Origin: JAVHLK01 sp043806215
Lineage (GTDB): Bacteria > Desulfobacterota > Desulfomonilia > Desulfomonilales > Desulfomonilaceae
NCBI GenBank assembly: GCA_043806215.1
Contig: JAZDHD010000402.1
Span: 1-64,000 of the forward strand
Direction: 5' to 3'
DNA length: 64,000 nucleotides
Below, in pieces: positions 23,876 through 32,381 of this stretch. Each line of letters opens with the position of its first letter. The stretch's first letter is position 1. The position numbers were made by a program, and so were the translations under genes. The notes under the pieces were generated by a model. That model was not told where the DNA came from. It worked only from the letters and a program-made list of their open reading frames with translations, and did no database searches.

Positions 23876-25189
23876 CTATTTGTGTTTGCGGGGCAGGACA
23901 ATGTCTTCGGCAAAGCGCCTGAATTCCTGCTTAAGCGTTTCGACGGACGTGACCCGGGGATCGAACAAGTCGAACTCGAAGATAAGCACCGGAATGTCGG
24001 CTTCTCTGAGCGCCTCCTTGAGCAGCCCGGCGATGCCCCACGCATGTTTGCACGATATGTGGCCTGCAATGAGAGCACAATCGGCCTTATACTCTCGTGC
24101 CGCACGGACCAGATCGTCGATGAAGTAATCCGGCAACCCCGTGAAGTGGCGTCCCATGGGCATGAAGATCTGCTTCCTGGCCAAATCGTGCAGGATGGTC
24201 TCGGGAGTGGAAGTGTCCACGTACATTTCAGGGACCACGTAACTGAACATGTCCACGGGAACGACCATGCCCAGATCGTTTTCCATCCAGTCGTACAAGC
24301 CGATATTGAACCACGTGGGCGAACCGAACCATATGGCCCTGACTCTCTCTCCTCCCGGCGCTGCGGACTTACCCGCCAAAACCCGTTCCTTGGCATCCGC
24401 TGCATACTCGGAAGCCACCCAGGTCGCTCCCTTGGTCCCGGAACCGTCCTGGAGCAGGATATACATGGTCGAGAGCATTTTGCTCATCTGAGGACACGGG
24501 ACCGTTTTGCGAAGGTCAAGCCATTCCAATGCCTGCTCGATCATCCGGTTGCTTTCCTCGCAGATCTCCTTCAGCCTGTCCCAGTTCAGTCTCTTTCCCG
24601 TCTTCTCTTCGAGGAATGTGATCTGATCCTTCAGTTGTCGGGCAACGTGCATGATCTCCCGCTCGCCGTGAAGGTGCGGGATATCGATCAGAAAGACGTC
24701 CTCGCCGGTCTGCTCTTTGATGGTCTCGGCAAGTACCGTTTGGCTGTCGCACGGAGCGGTTACGAAAACCGAACAGGTAATTTCGGGAAGGAACTTCTTG
24801 GCCAGGTTCCCGAGTGTGGCCCTGTCCGCGGAACACACGTCGCTGCTCATTCCTTGGGACTCGGCGATTTCCATGGCTTCTATGTTGTACTGGTAATCGC
24901 CGACCAATGATTGGAGAGCGACAACCTTCTCCATGGCAAAGGGAAATACCTCATTCTCGTTGTCCCCCAGTGCGAGCAGGATCTCCGGTATTCCTCCAAG
25001 ATTGTAGGAGACTACCGGCACTCCGCTGTCCAGCGCGGCCGCAATTCCCTCCGTGGCCATTTTGGCGGCCAGAAGAAACGCATTGAAGGCCCTTGAGTCC
25101 GGATCTCCCTGGTGGCGCTCCATCAGTCGGTTCACACCTTCATATATGGTTTCAAGCTCCTTGCCCCGGTCTTTTCCCAGCACCGTCAT
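23876..25189 (-). CDS. 2-hydroxyacyl-CoA dehydratase/BcrC-B family subunit
   Basis: A 437-residue subunit of the HgdA/B-BcrB/C superfamily. Cluster-binding cysteines are recognisable in MSSDVCSADRATLGNL, VTAPCDSQT and IAGHISCKHAWGIAGLL, the usual three-cysteine pattern for one [4Fe-4S]. With the following gene it should form the heterodimer that removes water from an (R)-2-hydroxyacyl-CoA or reduces a ring or enoyl-CoA at low potential. The substrate is not readable. It overlaps the upstream subunit gene by 4 bp (ATGA), so the two are translationally coupled. Confidence 0.85.
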   Translation of the reverse strand: MTVLGKDRGKELETIYEGVNRLMERHQGDPDSRAFNAFLLAAKMATEGIAAALDSGVPVVSYNLGGIPEILLALGDNENEVFPFAMEKVVALQSLVGDYQYNIEAMEIAESQGMSSDVCSADRATLGNLAKKFLPEITCSVFVTAPCDSQTVLAETIKEQTGEDVFLIDIPHLHGEREIMHVARQLKDQITFLEEKTGKRLNWDRLKEICEESNRMIEQALEWLDLRKTVPCPQMSKMLSTMYILLQDGSGTKGATWVASEYAADAKERVLAGKSAAPGGERVRAIWFGSPTWFNIGLYDWMENDLGMVVPVDMFSYVVPEMYVDTSTPETILHDLARKQIFMPMGRHFTGLPDYFIDDLVRAAREYKADCALIAGHISCKHAWGIAGLLKEALREADIPVLIFEFDLFDPRVTSVETLKQEFRRFAEDIVLPRKHK

Positions 25190-26340
25190 CGCACGGCCCC
25201 TTTCTTGGATTTGGACTCGATGTTTTCAATGAACGCCTGTACCCGTGTCTTCACCTGGCCGTATCCGCCCGCCAAGTACTCGCGGTCGAGCACCAGGGTG
25301 GGTAGGCCGTTTTCCCGGCCGCGACGGATGAAGTTGTACAGATGGCCGGCATTGATGACGCACTGTTTCATGCGCTGCGCGATCAGGCCGTCCGCCTTGT
25401 AGGCCTGTTTGATCCGCTCGATGTTGGCGTAGCGGGGTGAAAAGCTGTTAAACATCCTGGCACACGGCACTCGATAGAAGTATCTCTCCGCGATCTTGTC
25501 GAGGGGATCTCCGTCTTCGGCCACGAGTTCTTCGTAGAACCTGGCTCCGAAACACGTGTCCTCGTACACCACCAGTCCGCCCTGCTCTTCTATTGCTTTC
25601 AGGAACTCGGGTTCATCCAGTTCCCCGCCGGTAACGATAAAGCGTGCCCTGTAGTTTCGCGGTTCCTCACCGCCGGCTGTTGCATCGAGGAGTTCACCGG
25701 CCAATTCATCGAAGTCCTTCAGCGGCATCAGATGAGCTGCCACCGTTACGGTAAGGGCTTCGCTTCCGCTGAGCGGAGGGTTGGATCCCCTTCTCAGTTC
25801 GTTGAGTTCGATCAGCTTTGTACGGACGGCATTGTGCAGGCCGATTGCTTCGCGCAACTCGTCCGGTCCGATCTTCACCTGGAAATCCTTTTCCATGGCG
25901 GCGATCAGATTCTCCAGTTCCTCCTTGTACCAGGAGAACAGTCTTTCCTCCGCGGCGCGAGGCACGGAAAGAAACGCATGAAACGGGATTTTGCTCTTCT
26001 GCTTCAGGACGTCGTGCGCCCTCCTCGCCTGATCGCAGCCATTCATACAGACTACCCCGGACAGGAAGTCGAATTGTCCCTCCAGCGCCAGATTGACGGT
26101 ATGCCTTACAAACGTGCAGACATTGGAGCTCATATGCACGTCGGCCAGGCCCGTGTCGTCGCTTCCCGCTCCCCTTATCCGGTACGGTACCATACCTGCG
26201 GCGGTCAATATTTCTCCCGGTATCAGGGTGCAGTAGTAGCCGCACACCTTCCCTCCTCCGGAAATCCATCCATCGAGATAGGTGTTGCGCGGTTTCTGCA
26301 CAACCTGCTGAAATAGTCTCAATACTTCGGCCTTGTCCAT
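25186..26340 (-). CDS. 2-hydroxyacyl-CoA dehydratase/BcrB-C family subunit
   Basis: A 384-residue second catalytic subunit. Typical signatures are YYCTLIPGEILTAAGMVPYRI, the first cysteine in SSNVCTFVRHTVNLAL, VVCMNGCDQARRAHDVL, EDTCFGARF, RMKQCVINAGHLYNFI and the terminal GLPTLVLDREYLAGGYGQ. Together with the preceding 437-residue protein and the activase it makes an HgdABC-like three-component enzyme, which is oxygen-sensitive and cytoplasmic. Its start lies 3 bp from the stop of the CooC-like ATPase gene upstream. Confidence 0.88.
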   Translation of the reverse strand: MDKAEVLRLFQQVVQKPRNTYLDGWISGGGKVCGYYCTLIPGEILTAAGMVPYRIRGAGSDDTGLADVHMSSNVCTFVRHTVNLALEGQFDFLSGVVCMNGCDQARRAHDVLKQKSKIPFHAFLSVPRAAEERLFSWYKEELENLIAAMEKDFQVKIGPDELREAIGLHNAVRTKLIELNELRRGSNPPLSGSEALTVTVAAHLMPLKDFDELAGELLDATAGGEEPRNYRARFIVTGGELDEPEFLKAIEEQGGLVVYEDTCFGARFYEELVAEDGDPLDKIAERYFYRVPCARMFNSFSPRYANIERIKQAYKADGLIAQRMKQCVINAGHLYNFIRRGRENGLPTLVLDREYLAGGYGQVKTRVQAFIENIESKSKKGAVR

Positions 26341-26343
26341 ATC

Positions 26344-27111
26344 TCAGTCTCCCTGAGCTTTGATAAGGATGTCGGTGATTTTTCTCACCGACTCCAGGAT
26401 TGGCGAATCGGCTGGAAGGTCAAAAACTGATCGGCCAAGGGCATCGTTCCTCAGCAATCCCTCATCCTCGGGAATCACGCCCCACGTAAGATCGCGGAGA
26501 TGTTGTGAGGAAAGGTCGGCATCCCCGCCCAGGTCTTGCCTGCGATTCAGAACGACTCCCAATCGGGCCTTCATGCCCAATTCACGCACCACCCGGACGA
26601 TCAGGTCCATGGAGTGCCTGCTTCTCAGTGAGTTGTCCACGAGCACGACAATGGTGTCCACAACCGACATGACTTCCCTGTTGATCTGTTCGATTCCGGC
26701 TTCCGCGTCCAGCAGCACCACGTCATAGTCCTGGGCGATGTTCTTGACGGATTCCTTCAACAACGTGTTGAGGGGACAAAAACAGCCTCTGGAAAGAGGC
26801 CTCCCCATTGCCAGGAAACTGAGGTTCTCCGTTTCCGTAAGCGCCTCCAGCATCAGGTAATCCATAATCCCGGCGATTTGTTCAGGATTGCGGTCTCTAC
26901 GGGCCCTTTGTATGAGATCATCCCTGACTTGCCCGAGTGTCTTGATATCGGCGGACAATCCCACGAAATAGGACAGTCCCAGCGCCGGGTCGGCATCCAC
27001 TGCGAGAACCCTGAGACCCCGTTCCGCCAGCACCCTGACGACGGCACCGCTGAAAACGGTCTTACCCACACCTCCTTTACCGCATACGGCAATAACGGTT
27101 TGGTTCCCCAT
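26344..27111 (-). CDS. CooC-like P-loop ATPase
   Basis: A 255-residue SIMIBI ATPase of the CooC/MinD group. The deviant Walker A is in VCGKGGVGKTVFSGAVV, with AVDADPALGLSYFVGL, DVVLLDAEAGIEQINRE and late VLNRRQD. A CxC pair in RGCFCPLNTLLK matches the metal-binding position of CooC, the maturase for nickel insertion into CO dehydrogenase. Here it is embedded in a CoA-dehydratase operon, so a role in metal-cluster delivery to that enzyme is plausible but inferred. The ATG at 27111 is used; the frame runs 27 codons further upstream into the previous gene. A carbon monoxide dehydrogenase gene is not in the window. Confidence 0.85.
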   Translation of the reverse strand: MGNQTVIAVCGKGGVGKTVFSGAVVRVLAERGLRVLAVDADPALGLSYFVGLSADIKTLGQVRDDLIQRARRDRNPEQIAGIMDYLMLEALTETENLSFLAMGRPLSRGCFCPLNTLLKESVKNIAQDYDVVLLDAEAGIEQINREVMSVVDTIVVLVDNSLRSRHSMDLIVRVVRELGMKARLGVVLNRRQDLGGDADLSSQHLRDLTWGVIPEDEGLLRNDALGRSVFDLPADSPILESVRKITDILIKAQGD

Positions 27112-27119
27112 GGTTTTCC

Positions 27120-27866
27120 CTACACCCGTTTCTTCTTCCTCGTTATCGCAACCGCATCTTTCAGAACCCGGCAAACCTGGTTTTCCGGGCATTCGTTACA
27201 ATCCACCCCGCTTGTGCACTCGCCCATCTCCCTTATCTCGGCCCTGTACCGATCTCTCTTCTCCTCGGCCACTCTTTCGGCAGTCGGCCGCAGCATCTCG
27301 ATATGATTCGCGTCGGAAGAGATAAGGATCACGTTGGCTTTGGTGAACATGTGGCGATCCTTAAAGATTTCTGCAACAAGTCGCCGACCGATTGCCGCCA
27401 GGGTGATGCCGTGATCCAGGGCTTCTTGACGAACCCGAAGCCACATCTTGTCGAGAGCCGCCCTTGCCGTCACTCCCTGAAAACGGTCACAGACGGAGAG
27501 TTTTCCGGACAGAGCCCGCCTGCTGCGCTCGTCGGCCTCAACGACCTCCGCAAGGACGATGAGGGCAAAGGGGTGACGCCCGGGAGCGAGCTCGTGGAGT
27601 TCGCCGCCCAGGACCAATACCCCGTTATCCCCTATCAGACCGTTTGTCCGCGTGATCAAACAGAGGCAGATGGAAGGCGTGGATGGATGCCCCAATTCGA
27701 GGACCGTATTCCCGGCGCCGATGATGCGGCGGGGAGCCTCGCCTCTGCACGGGCTCTCGTCTTCAATACCGGGAAAGACCCGGTAGCGCCGGGCCGGCAC
27801 CCCTGCCTTTTCCAGTGCCTCCGCCGGCATCTTGATTTCCGCTATGAAGCGACCGTCGTCCGACAT
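27120..27866 (-). CDS. Hypothetical protein with C-terminal Cys cluster
   Basis: A 248-residue soluble protein that I do not recognise with certainty. It begins with an acidic stretch and has VLELGHPSTPSICLCLITR, VLVLGGELHELAPGRHPFAL and a helical middle (ALDKMWLRVRQEALDHGITL). The last 40 residues contain CTSGVDCNECPENQVCRVL, four or five cysteines that could bind a cluster or zinc, then a basic tail. It lies between the CooC-like ATPase and acyl-CoA dehydrogenase genes in a tight operon. It may be an accessory or a distant relative of a CODH/ACS-linked protein; this is a weak guess. Confidence 0.6.
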   Translation of the reverse strand: MSDDGRFIAEIKMPAEALEKAGVPARRYRVFPGIEDESPCRGEAPRRIIGAGNTVLELGHPSTPSICLCLITRTNGLIGDNGVLVLGGELHELAPGRHPFALIVLAEVVEADERSRRALSGKLSVCDRFQGVTARAALDKMWLRVRQEALDHGITLAAIGRRLVAEIFKDRHMFTKANVILISSDANHIEMLRPTAERVAEEKRDRYRAEIREMGECTSGVDCNECPENQVCRVLKDAVAITRKKKRV

Positions 27867-27931
27867 GCGGGCATCCCCTATCCCATGGTCTGTTCATCAA
27901 TCCGGCTAATGGTCGATTCCGGGCAGATTCA

Positions 27932-29164
27932 CTACCCACAATCGTAGTACCCGCGGCACACGTCCAGGCGTCCCAGCTGGCCGCCCCCCACCCACAGCTG
28001 AATCATCTTGCAATCCCGCCAGTACTTCTCCACATCGTAGTCGCGCACGTAACCGTATGCACCCATGAGCTCCATTGCCTTGTTCGTCACCGACACGGCA
28101 ACATCGCATGCATGCATTTTCGCAATGCTCGCTCTGGACAACATGGAATTCGACGTAGGCGGACCGTAGTCCCCGGGATGATCATACATGTATGCAGCCG
28201 CATAGGCATACTGCCGAGCAGTTTCTATGCCCACGGCCATGTCGGCCAGTATGCACGCGGCCACGGAGTGATCTCGGATCGGTTTGTCGGCGACGACTCT
28301 CTCGCCGGTGTATTTGAGAACCGTTTCAAACGCGCCCTGTGCTTGGCCCACGGCCAGAGCGGCGGTAACCAGACGTCCAAGGATCAGGTTGTTGAGAAGC
28401 AATTGGCCATCTTGGCCCGGCCCCGCGGCCCGGAATTCCTTGGGCACCCGTACGTCGTCCAGGAAGGCCGCATGATTCTTGTCCCCCTGCATGCCCGCTT
28501 TCTTCTCGTTCTTGCCGAAAGTGAGCCCTTTGCTGTCTCCGGGCACGTATATTATCGCAATCCCCTCATCCCCGAGTCCGGGATCGGTTGTACAGACCAC
28601 GCAATAGGCATTCGCTATGCCGCTGTTGGATGCCCACATCTTCCGGCCGTTGATAACCCATTCGTCCCCGTCGAGTCTGGCCGTGGTTCGAATCTTCTTT
28701 CCCTTCAAGGCAACATTCTCTATGTCGCAGCCGCCCCCGCCGTGGGGTCCGCCCGGCTCCGTCATGGAAAAACAGCCCAATTTCAGGACGTTACCGCAAA
28801 ACTCAGGAGCGAAGCGATCCAAGACGGCTTTGTTCCCCGCGGCAAGCGCCGGCACAAATGCCCACCCGGTCACGTTGAAGGCCGTGCAGATCCCGCTGTC
28901 GCCGCGGCCGAGTTCTTCGTGCACCACCGCGTTGGTGACGACCGAGGCCGCGCCGCTGCCGCCGTATTCCTCAGGAAAGGGAGCCTTTTGGATCCCCAGA
29001 TCCGTCAACCCCTGAAGGACTTTGTGTACCAGCACGTGTTCCTTGTCGTCGTCCACTTGCTGCCGGATAGGTACGATCTCGTTGTTGACGAACTTGCGGA
29101 GCACGTCCCTCAACATGTGATCTTCCTTCTTCAGATACACATCCACCTGCGATTTCATCGTCAT
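27932..29164 (-). CDS. Acyl-CoA dehydrogenase family protein
   Basis: A 410-residue flavin acyl-CoA dehydrogenase. Evidence is PFPEEYGGSGAASVV, the signature FSMTEPGGPHGGGGCDIENV, DGDEWVINGRKMWASNSG, and the C-terminal MELMGAYGYVRDYDVEKYWRD. The usual SDxxxI after the TEP motif is replaced by a glycine-rich GPHGGGGCD insert, and the usual EGTSEI-type end reads WVGGGQLGRLDV, so the catalytic-base region is atypical. It may act on an unusual CoA ester produced by the dehydratase. The ATG at 29164 follows AGGAG by 7 bases; the frame is open 47 codons upstream. It is the first gene of the dehydratase operon behind a candidate sigma-54 site. Confidence 0.85.
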   Translation of the reverse strand: MTMKSQVDVYLKKEDHMLRDVLRKFVNNEIVPIRQQVDDDKEHVLVHKVLQGLTDLGIQKAPFPEEYGGSGAASVVTNAVVHEELGRGDSGICTAFNVTGWAFVPALAAGNKAVLDRFAPEFCGNVLKLGCFSMTEPGGPHGGGGCDIENVALKGKKIRTTARLDGDEWVINGRKMWASNSGIANAYCVVCTTDPGLGDEGIAIIYVPGDSKGLTFGKNEKKAGMQGDKNHAAFLDDVRVPKEFRAAGPGQDGQLLLNNLILGRLVTAALAVGQAQGAFETVLKYTGERVVADKPIRDHSVAACILADMAVGIETARQYAYAAAYMYDHPGDYGPPTSNSMLSRASIAKMHACDVAVSVTNKAMELMGAYGYVRDYDVEKYWRDCKMIQLWVGGGQLGRLDVCRGYYDCG

Positions 29165-29373
29165 AGATCCGCTCCTGTTTTTTTCGCGGCCGTGGCCTGC
29201 CGGCCTGTTGGAAGGGATTTCGTCGGCGTTCCCGTCGTTTTGCGGTTTGGCCGGGTTTCCGCCTCTGCTTTCAAGGACATTTCCACGTAGGAGTTGGATA
29301 GGCATTCGGCGCTCAGGCTTCCCGCTTCCTGCCGCTGACCGGAGGTTGTGCCCAAAGCCTATCCGCTCAACAC

Positions 29374-29393
29374 CAAGCAGGATTCATGCCGGA
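29374..29393 (-). promoter_or_regulatory. Candidate sigma-54 promoter
   Basis: The minus strand reads CCGGCATGAATCCTGCTTGG, with GG and GC separated by 10 bases; the -12 box is CTGC rather than TTGC. It is about 210 bp upstream of the first gene of the dehydratase operon. Confidence 0.45.
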
Positions 29394-29468
29394 ATGGTCG
29401 ACGACCGGAACACCCTGTCATTACGGGAATAGAGCCTCACCGTCCACAGCAACCAAAGCGGAGGATTT

Positions 29469-29562
29469 GTCAAGACATGTTGACATCGAGGAAACTTGTC
29501 GAGGAATCTCAGGGCCGGAAGTGATGATGGGCGAGGAAAAGCTTTCTTGATACGTCAAGAAA
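29469..29562. promoter_or_regulatory. Two inverted repeats upstream of the candidate sigma-54 site
   Basis: GTCAA-N6-TTGAC (29469-29484) and the perfect TTTCTTGA-TACG-TCAAGAAA (29543-29562) share the half-site TTGA/TCAA. Both lie 75-190 bp upstream of the minus-strand sigma-54 candidate. They suit an activator site or a repressor operator; the regulator is unknown. Confidence 0.45.
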
Positions 29563-29927
29563 CCTTGATACGAAAATTCCTTACATGAGGAGATCGTCTT
29601 CGCGGAGACTGTCCGGCCATGTCGGTCAAGCGGTATTGTCCCGGATCTCTCGGACTTGGTGAATTCACGTAACGTAGTACCGGCAAATGCCCTACGATTG
29701 GTTACAGTATCATCCGTCCCACCGATCCGGCCATCCCCCATTCCTCCGAGTTTGATCTGCCTCGTATGAGAGGATTGTAACGGCTATGGGACGGCGAAGA
29801 CAACAACCTTGATCTTCGGAACCAAACGTACCCACTGGTCCCCCCTGAAGTGACTTTTCCACCGAGGGAGGTCTTCCCGGGAGTTCGATGCTGCGGGTCC
29901 GTTAAGGGTACCAATTGAAGAAATTGC

Positions 29928-29956
29928 TTGACATTACTGAGGACAATTCTTACTGT
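29928..29956 (+). promoter_or_regulatory. Possible sigma-70 promoter for the NYN gene
   Basis: TTGACA (29928-29933), 17-base spacer, TACTGT (29951-29956), about 160 bp before the NYN protein start. The remaining sequence from 29570 to 30118 shows no gene. Confidence 0.35.
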
Positions 29957-30118
29957 ATGTTAACGGGAGTGGTGAGCGGCTTCCTCACCATTTTCCGAAA
30001 CTGTAATCACCCCCATGTTTGCGGACATGGGCAGACGGGCTCCCTTCGGGGGGCCTTATCGCATTCAGCGAGCTTTCCTTTTCCATAACCTACCCATCCG
30101 GCGCGGCGCAAGGGACCC

Positions 30119-30781
30119 ATGGACACCTGTATTTATATAGACGGGTTCAACTTCTATTACGGTGCGGTCAAGGACACACCTCACAAGTGGCTTGATTTCA
30201 AGTCTCTCTTTCAGAGTATCCTGCCCCCGAATTATGTTATTAGCTCGATCAAATATTTCACGGCTCGAGTCTCGGCCACTCCACATGACCCGGGAAAGCC
30301 TAACCGGCAAGATCGCCTTATTGAGGCTCTCAAAGCGCACATTCCTGAGATCGAGATACATGAAGGAAATTTCACCACTCACGAGAGATGGTTCAATCTC
30401 AGTAATCATAGGGGTGATCAACTGCGCTCCAACGATTTCCTAGCCGCCAGAGTGGACGAGACCAAAGAAAAAGGCTCTGACGTGAAACTCGCGGTTCATC
30501 TCGTAAATGATGCACACAAACAGTCATATGAGTGCTTTGTTGTGGTCTCAAATGATAGTGACCTGGCGGAGGCTATGAAGATTGTCAAAGGGATGCCGAG
30601 GACTCTGGTCATTCTTATGACGCCCCCACGTTTTAAGAGAACGCGATCTACGCTCTTGAAGACGCATTCCCATCAAGCTTGGAAGATCAAATCATCACAT
30701 TTGGCCGATAGCCAATTACCTGATCCGGTAGTGGATTCGACTACGGGTAAGCGCTATGCAAGACCTGCGGAGTGGTGGTAG
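30119..30781 (+). CDS. NYN domain protein (PIN-like nuclease fold)
   Basis: A 220-residue protein with the NYN (LabA/Nedd4-BP1/YacP) fold. The conserved acidic positions are in CIYIDGFNFYYGAV (start), KGSDVKLAVHLVNDA (middle) and CFVVVSNDSDLAEAM (late), the expected metal site of a PIN-type RNase. The last 40 residues are basic. Codon use is more AT-rich than the neighbours, and the gene stands alone in a region poor in repeats, which hints at recent acquisition. Such genes occur in mobile or defence contexts, but no partner is visible here. AAGGGA precedes the ATG. Confidence 0.8.
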   Translation: MDTCIYIDGFNFYYGAVKDTPHKWLDFKSLFQSILPPNYVISSIKYFTARVSATPHDPGKPNRQDRLIEALKAHIPEIEIHEGNFTTHERWFNLSNHRGDQLRSNDFLAARVDETKEKGSDVKLAVHLVNDAHKQSYECFVVVSNDSDLAEAMKIVKGMPRTLVILMTPPRFKRTRSTLLKTHSHQAWKIKSSHLADSQLPDPVVDSTTGKRYARPAEWW

Positions 30782-30950
30782 TCCAGGCTGTAGGGTTACT
30801 GGGCAGGTTTCTTGTTTGTCGGCCATGCGGGGGTAGGTCCCGGCAACTCGCAAGCCCCAGGACGGGGGGTATCGCGGTCACAGTAACAACCAGTTTTGGC
30901 GCTGCCTAGTCAATGGTTTGCGGACGGCCCCTCAAGTCGGCCTTCCCCGG

Positions 30951-32381
30951 TCAATCACCACGTTTGTTCTTCAAGCGCTGATTCAGTGCCTGGGGCGTAA
31001 TCCCCAACATGAATGCCGCGGCCCGCTGATTCCCGTTCGAGCGGTGCAGCGCCTCGCTGATGAGTGCCGCGGTCGCTTCCTTGATGGTGGGAAGCTGATC
31101 CAGGTGAGCAAATGATGGCTCGACCGACGACGAGGGCCGGACGAAGCCATGGATGGTTGCGGCTCCTTCACTGCCCTGTATGGCTGTCTTGAAGAGATCC
31201 GTCGAGAGCACTTCCGACCGGCTTCTTCCCACTGCGTCCACCACCAGTGACTTGAGTTCTCTCACATTGCCCGGGAAGTGATGGCTTTGGAGAAGTTCGA
31301 CAAGATCTTGACCGTATGTCGGTCTTTCTCTATCAAACTCTCTTGCCGCCTCTTCGATGAAGCAATCGAGAAGGATCGGGATGTCGTCCAAGCGCTCCCG
31401 CAGGGGAGGAATGCGCACGGTGTGCGTGCGGAGTCTGTAGAAGAGGTCTTCTCGGAACCGCCGTTCCTGTACCAACTTCGACAGATCCCTGTGGGTGGCG
31501 AAGAGAAACCTCACGTTTGCAGGCTTGGCCACATCAGCGCCCAAGGGAACGTACTCCTGCTTGTCGAGAAGGCGCAACAGCTTCACCTGTGAGTTCAGAC
31601 TGAGGTCCCCGATTTCATCCAGGAACAGACTGCCTCCCGCGGCTCGCTCGATCCGGCCCAACCTTACGCCGGCCGCGTCGGTGAATGCGCCTTTTACGTG
31701 GCCGAAAAGGGTATCCGCGAACATGTTGTCGTCGACACCCGCGGCATTGACCGCAACAAGATCTCCTTCCCTTTCGCTGAGGGCATGGATGGCTTCGGCA
31801 ATGAGTTCCTTGCCGACACCGGACTCGCCGGTTATCAGCACCGGGTGGGTTCCCACCGCAATTGCCTCACAGTACCGGAATATGGCCTTCATGTTGCGGT
31901 TGCGTGTGACAATTCGTGAGAACTTGTCGGGATCCTCGGGTGAGTCGGAGAAAAAGCGGTGGATGAGTCTGGCATTCTCCCGCTTCAATTGGCGCATCTC
32001 GGTCGCCCTGCGGACAATGGGGAGCAGCCGCTCCCTGTCGACGGGTTTGAGGACGTAGTCGAATGCACCCCTTTGCATACACCGGACCGCCGTCTCCACC
32101 TCGTTTACTCCCGTTACCATTATGACGGGAATCTCCGGATATTTGACGACGAGGCTCGACAGGATCTCTTCGCCCGAGAGATCGGGCATCAGCAGGTCCA
32201 GGAGGATAAGTTCAGCCTCCATGCCGGCAAGAATCTCGAACACCCGCGGACTTTCCGAGCAAGTGACGATGTTGGTGTAGCCTCCGGTGCGCAGTGCAAC
32301 TTCGAAGCTCTTGACGGCATGAATTTCGTCGTCGACAATGAGTATGGGCTTGTGGGGCGCCCTGCCTCGCTTGCCGATCAT
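30951..32381 (-). CDS. NtrC-family sigma-54-dependent response regulator
   Basis: A 476-residue regulator with three domains. The receiver (about 8-125) has ILIVDDEIHAV, the phospho-acceptor Asp in LILLDLLMPDLSG and the Lys in YVLKPVDRE. The AAA+ domain (about 165-390) has Walker A GESGVGKELIAEAI, Walker B GGSLFLDEIGDLSL and the arginine-finger region FREDLFYRLRTHTVRIPPLRERLDDI. The Fis-type HTH is at the end (NQRAAAFMLGITPQALNQRLKNK). The sigma-54 contact loop reads GHVKGAFTDA, so the usual GAFTGA has an Asp. It overlaps the kinase gene by 4 bp (ATGA). It is the only sigma-54 activator in the window and might drive some of the -24/-12 promoters seen here. Confidence 0.93.
   Translation of the reverse strand: MIGKRGRAPHKPILIVDDEIHAVKSFEVALRTGGYTNIVTCSESPRVFEILAGMEAELILLDLLMPDLSGEEILSSLVVKYPEIPVIMVTGVNEVETAVRCMQRGAFDYVLKPVDRERLLPIVRRATEMRQLKRENARLIHRFFSDSPEDPDKFSRIVTRNRNMKAIFRYCEAIAVGTHPVLITGESGVGKELIAEAIHALSEREGDLVAVNAAGVDDNMFADTLFGHVKGAFTDAAGVRLGRIERAAGGSLFLDEIGDLSLNSQVKLLRLLDKQEYVPLGADVAKPANVRFLFATHRDLSKLVQERRFREDLFYRLRTHTVRIPPLRERLDDIPILLDCFIEEAAREFDRERPTYGQDLVELLQSHHFPGNVRELKSLVVDAVGRSRSEVLSTDLFKTAIQGSEGAATIHGFVRPSSSVEPSFAHLDQLPTIKEATAALISEALHRSNGNQRAAAFMLGITPQALNQRLKNKRGD

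Noticed and set aside
23860..24405. N-terminal extension of the activase frame
   Set aside because: It overlaps the dehydratase subunit gene in another frame; a TTG with a strong ribosome binding site fits the activase start better.
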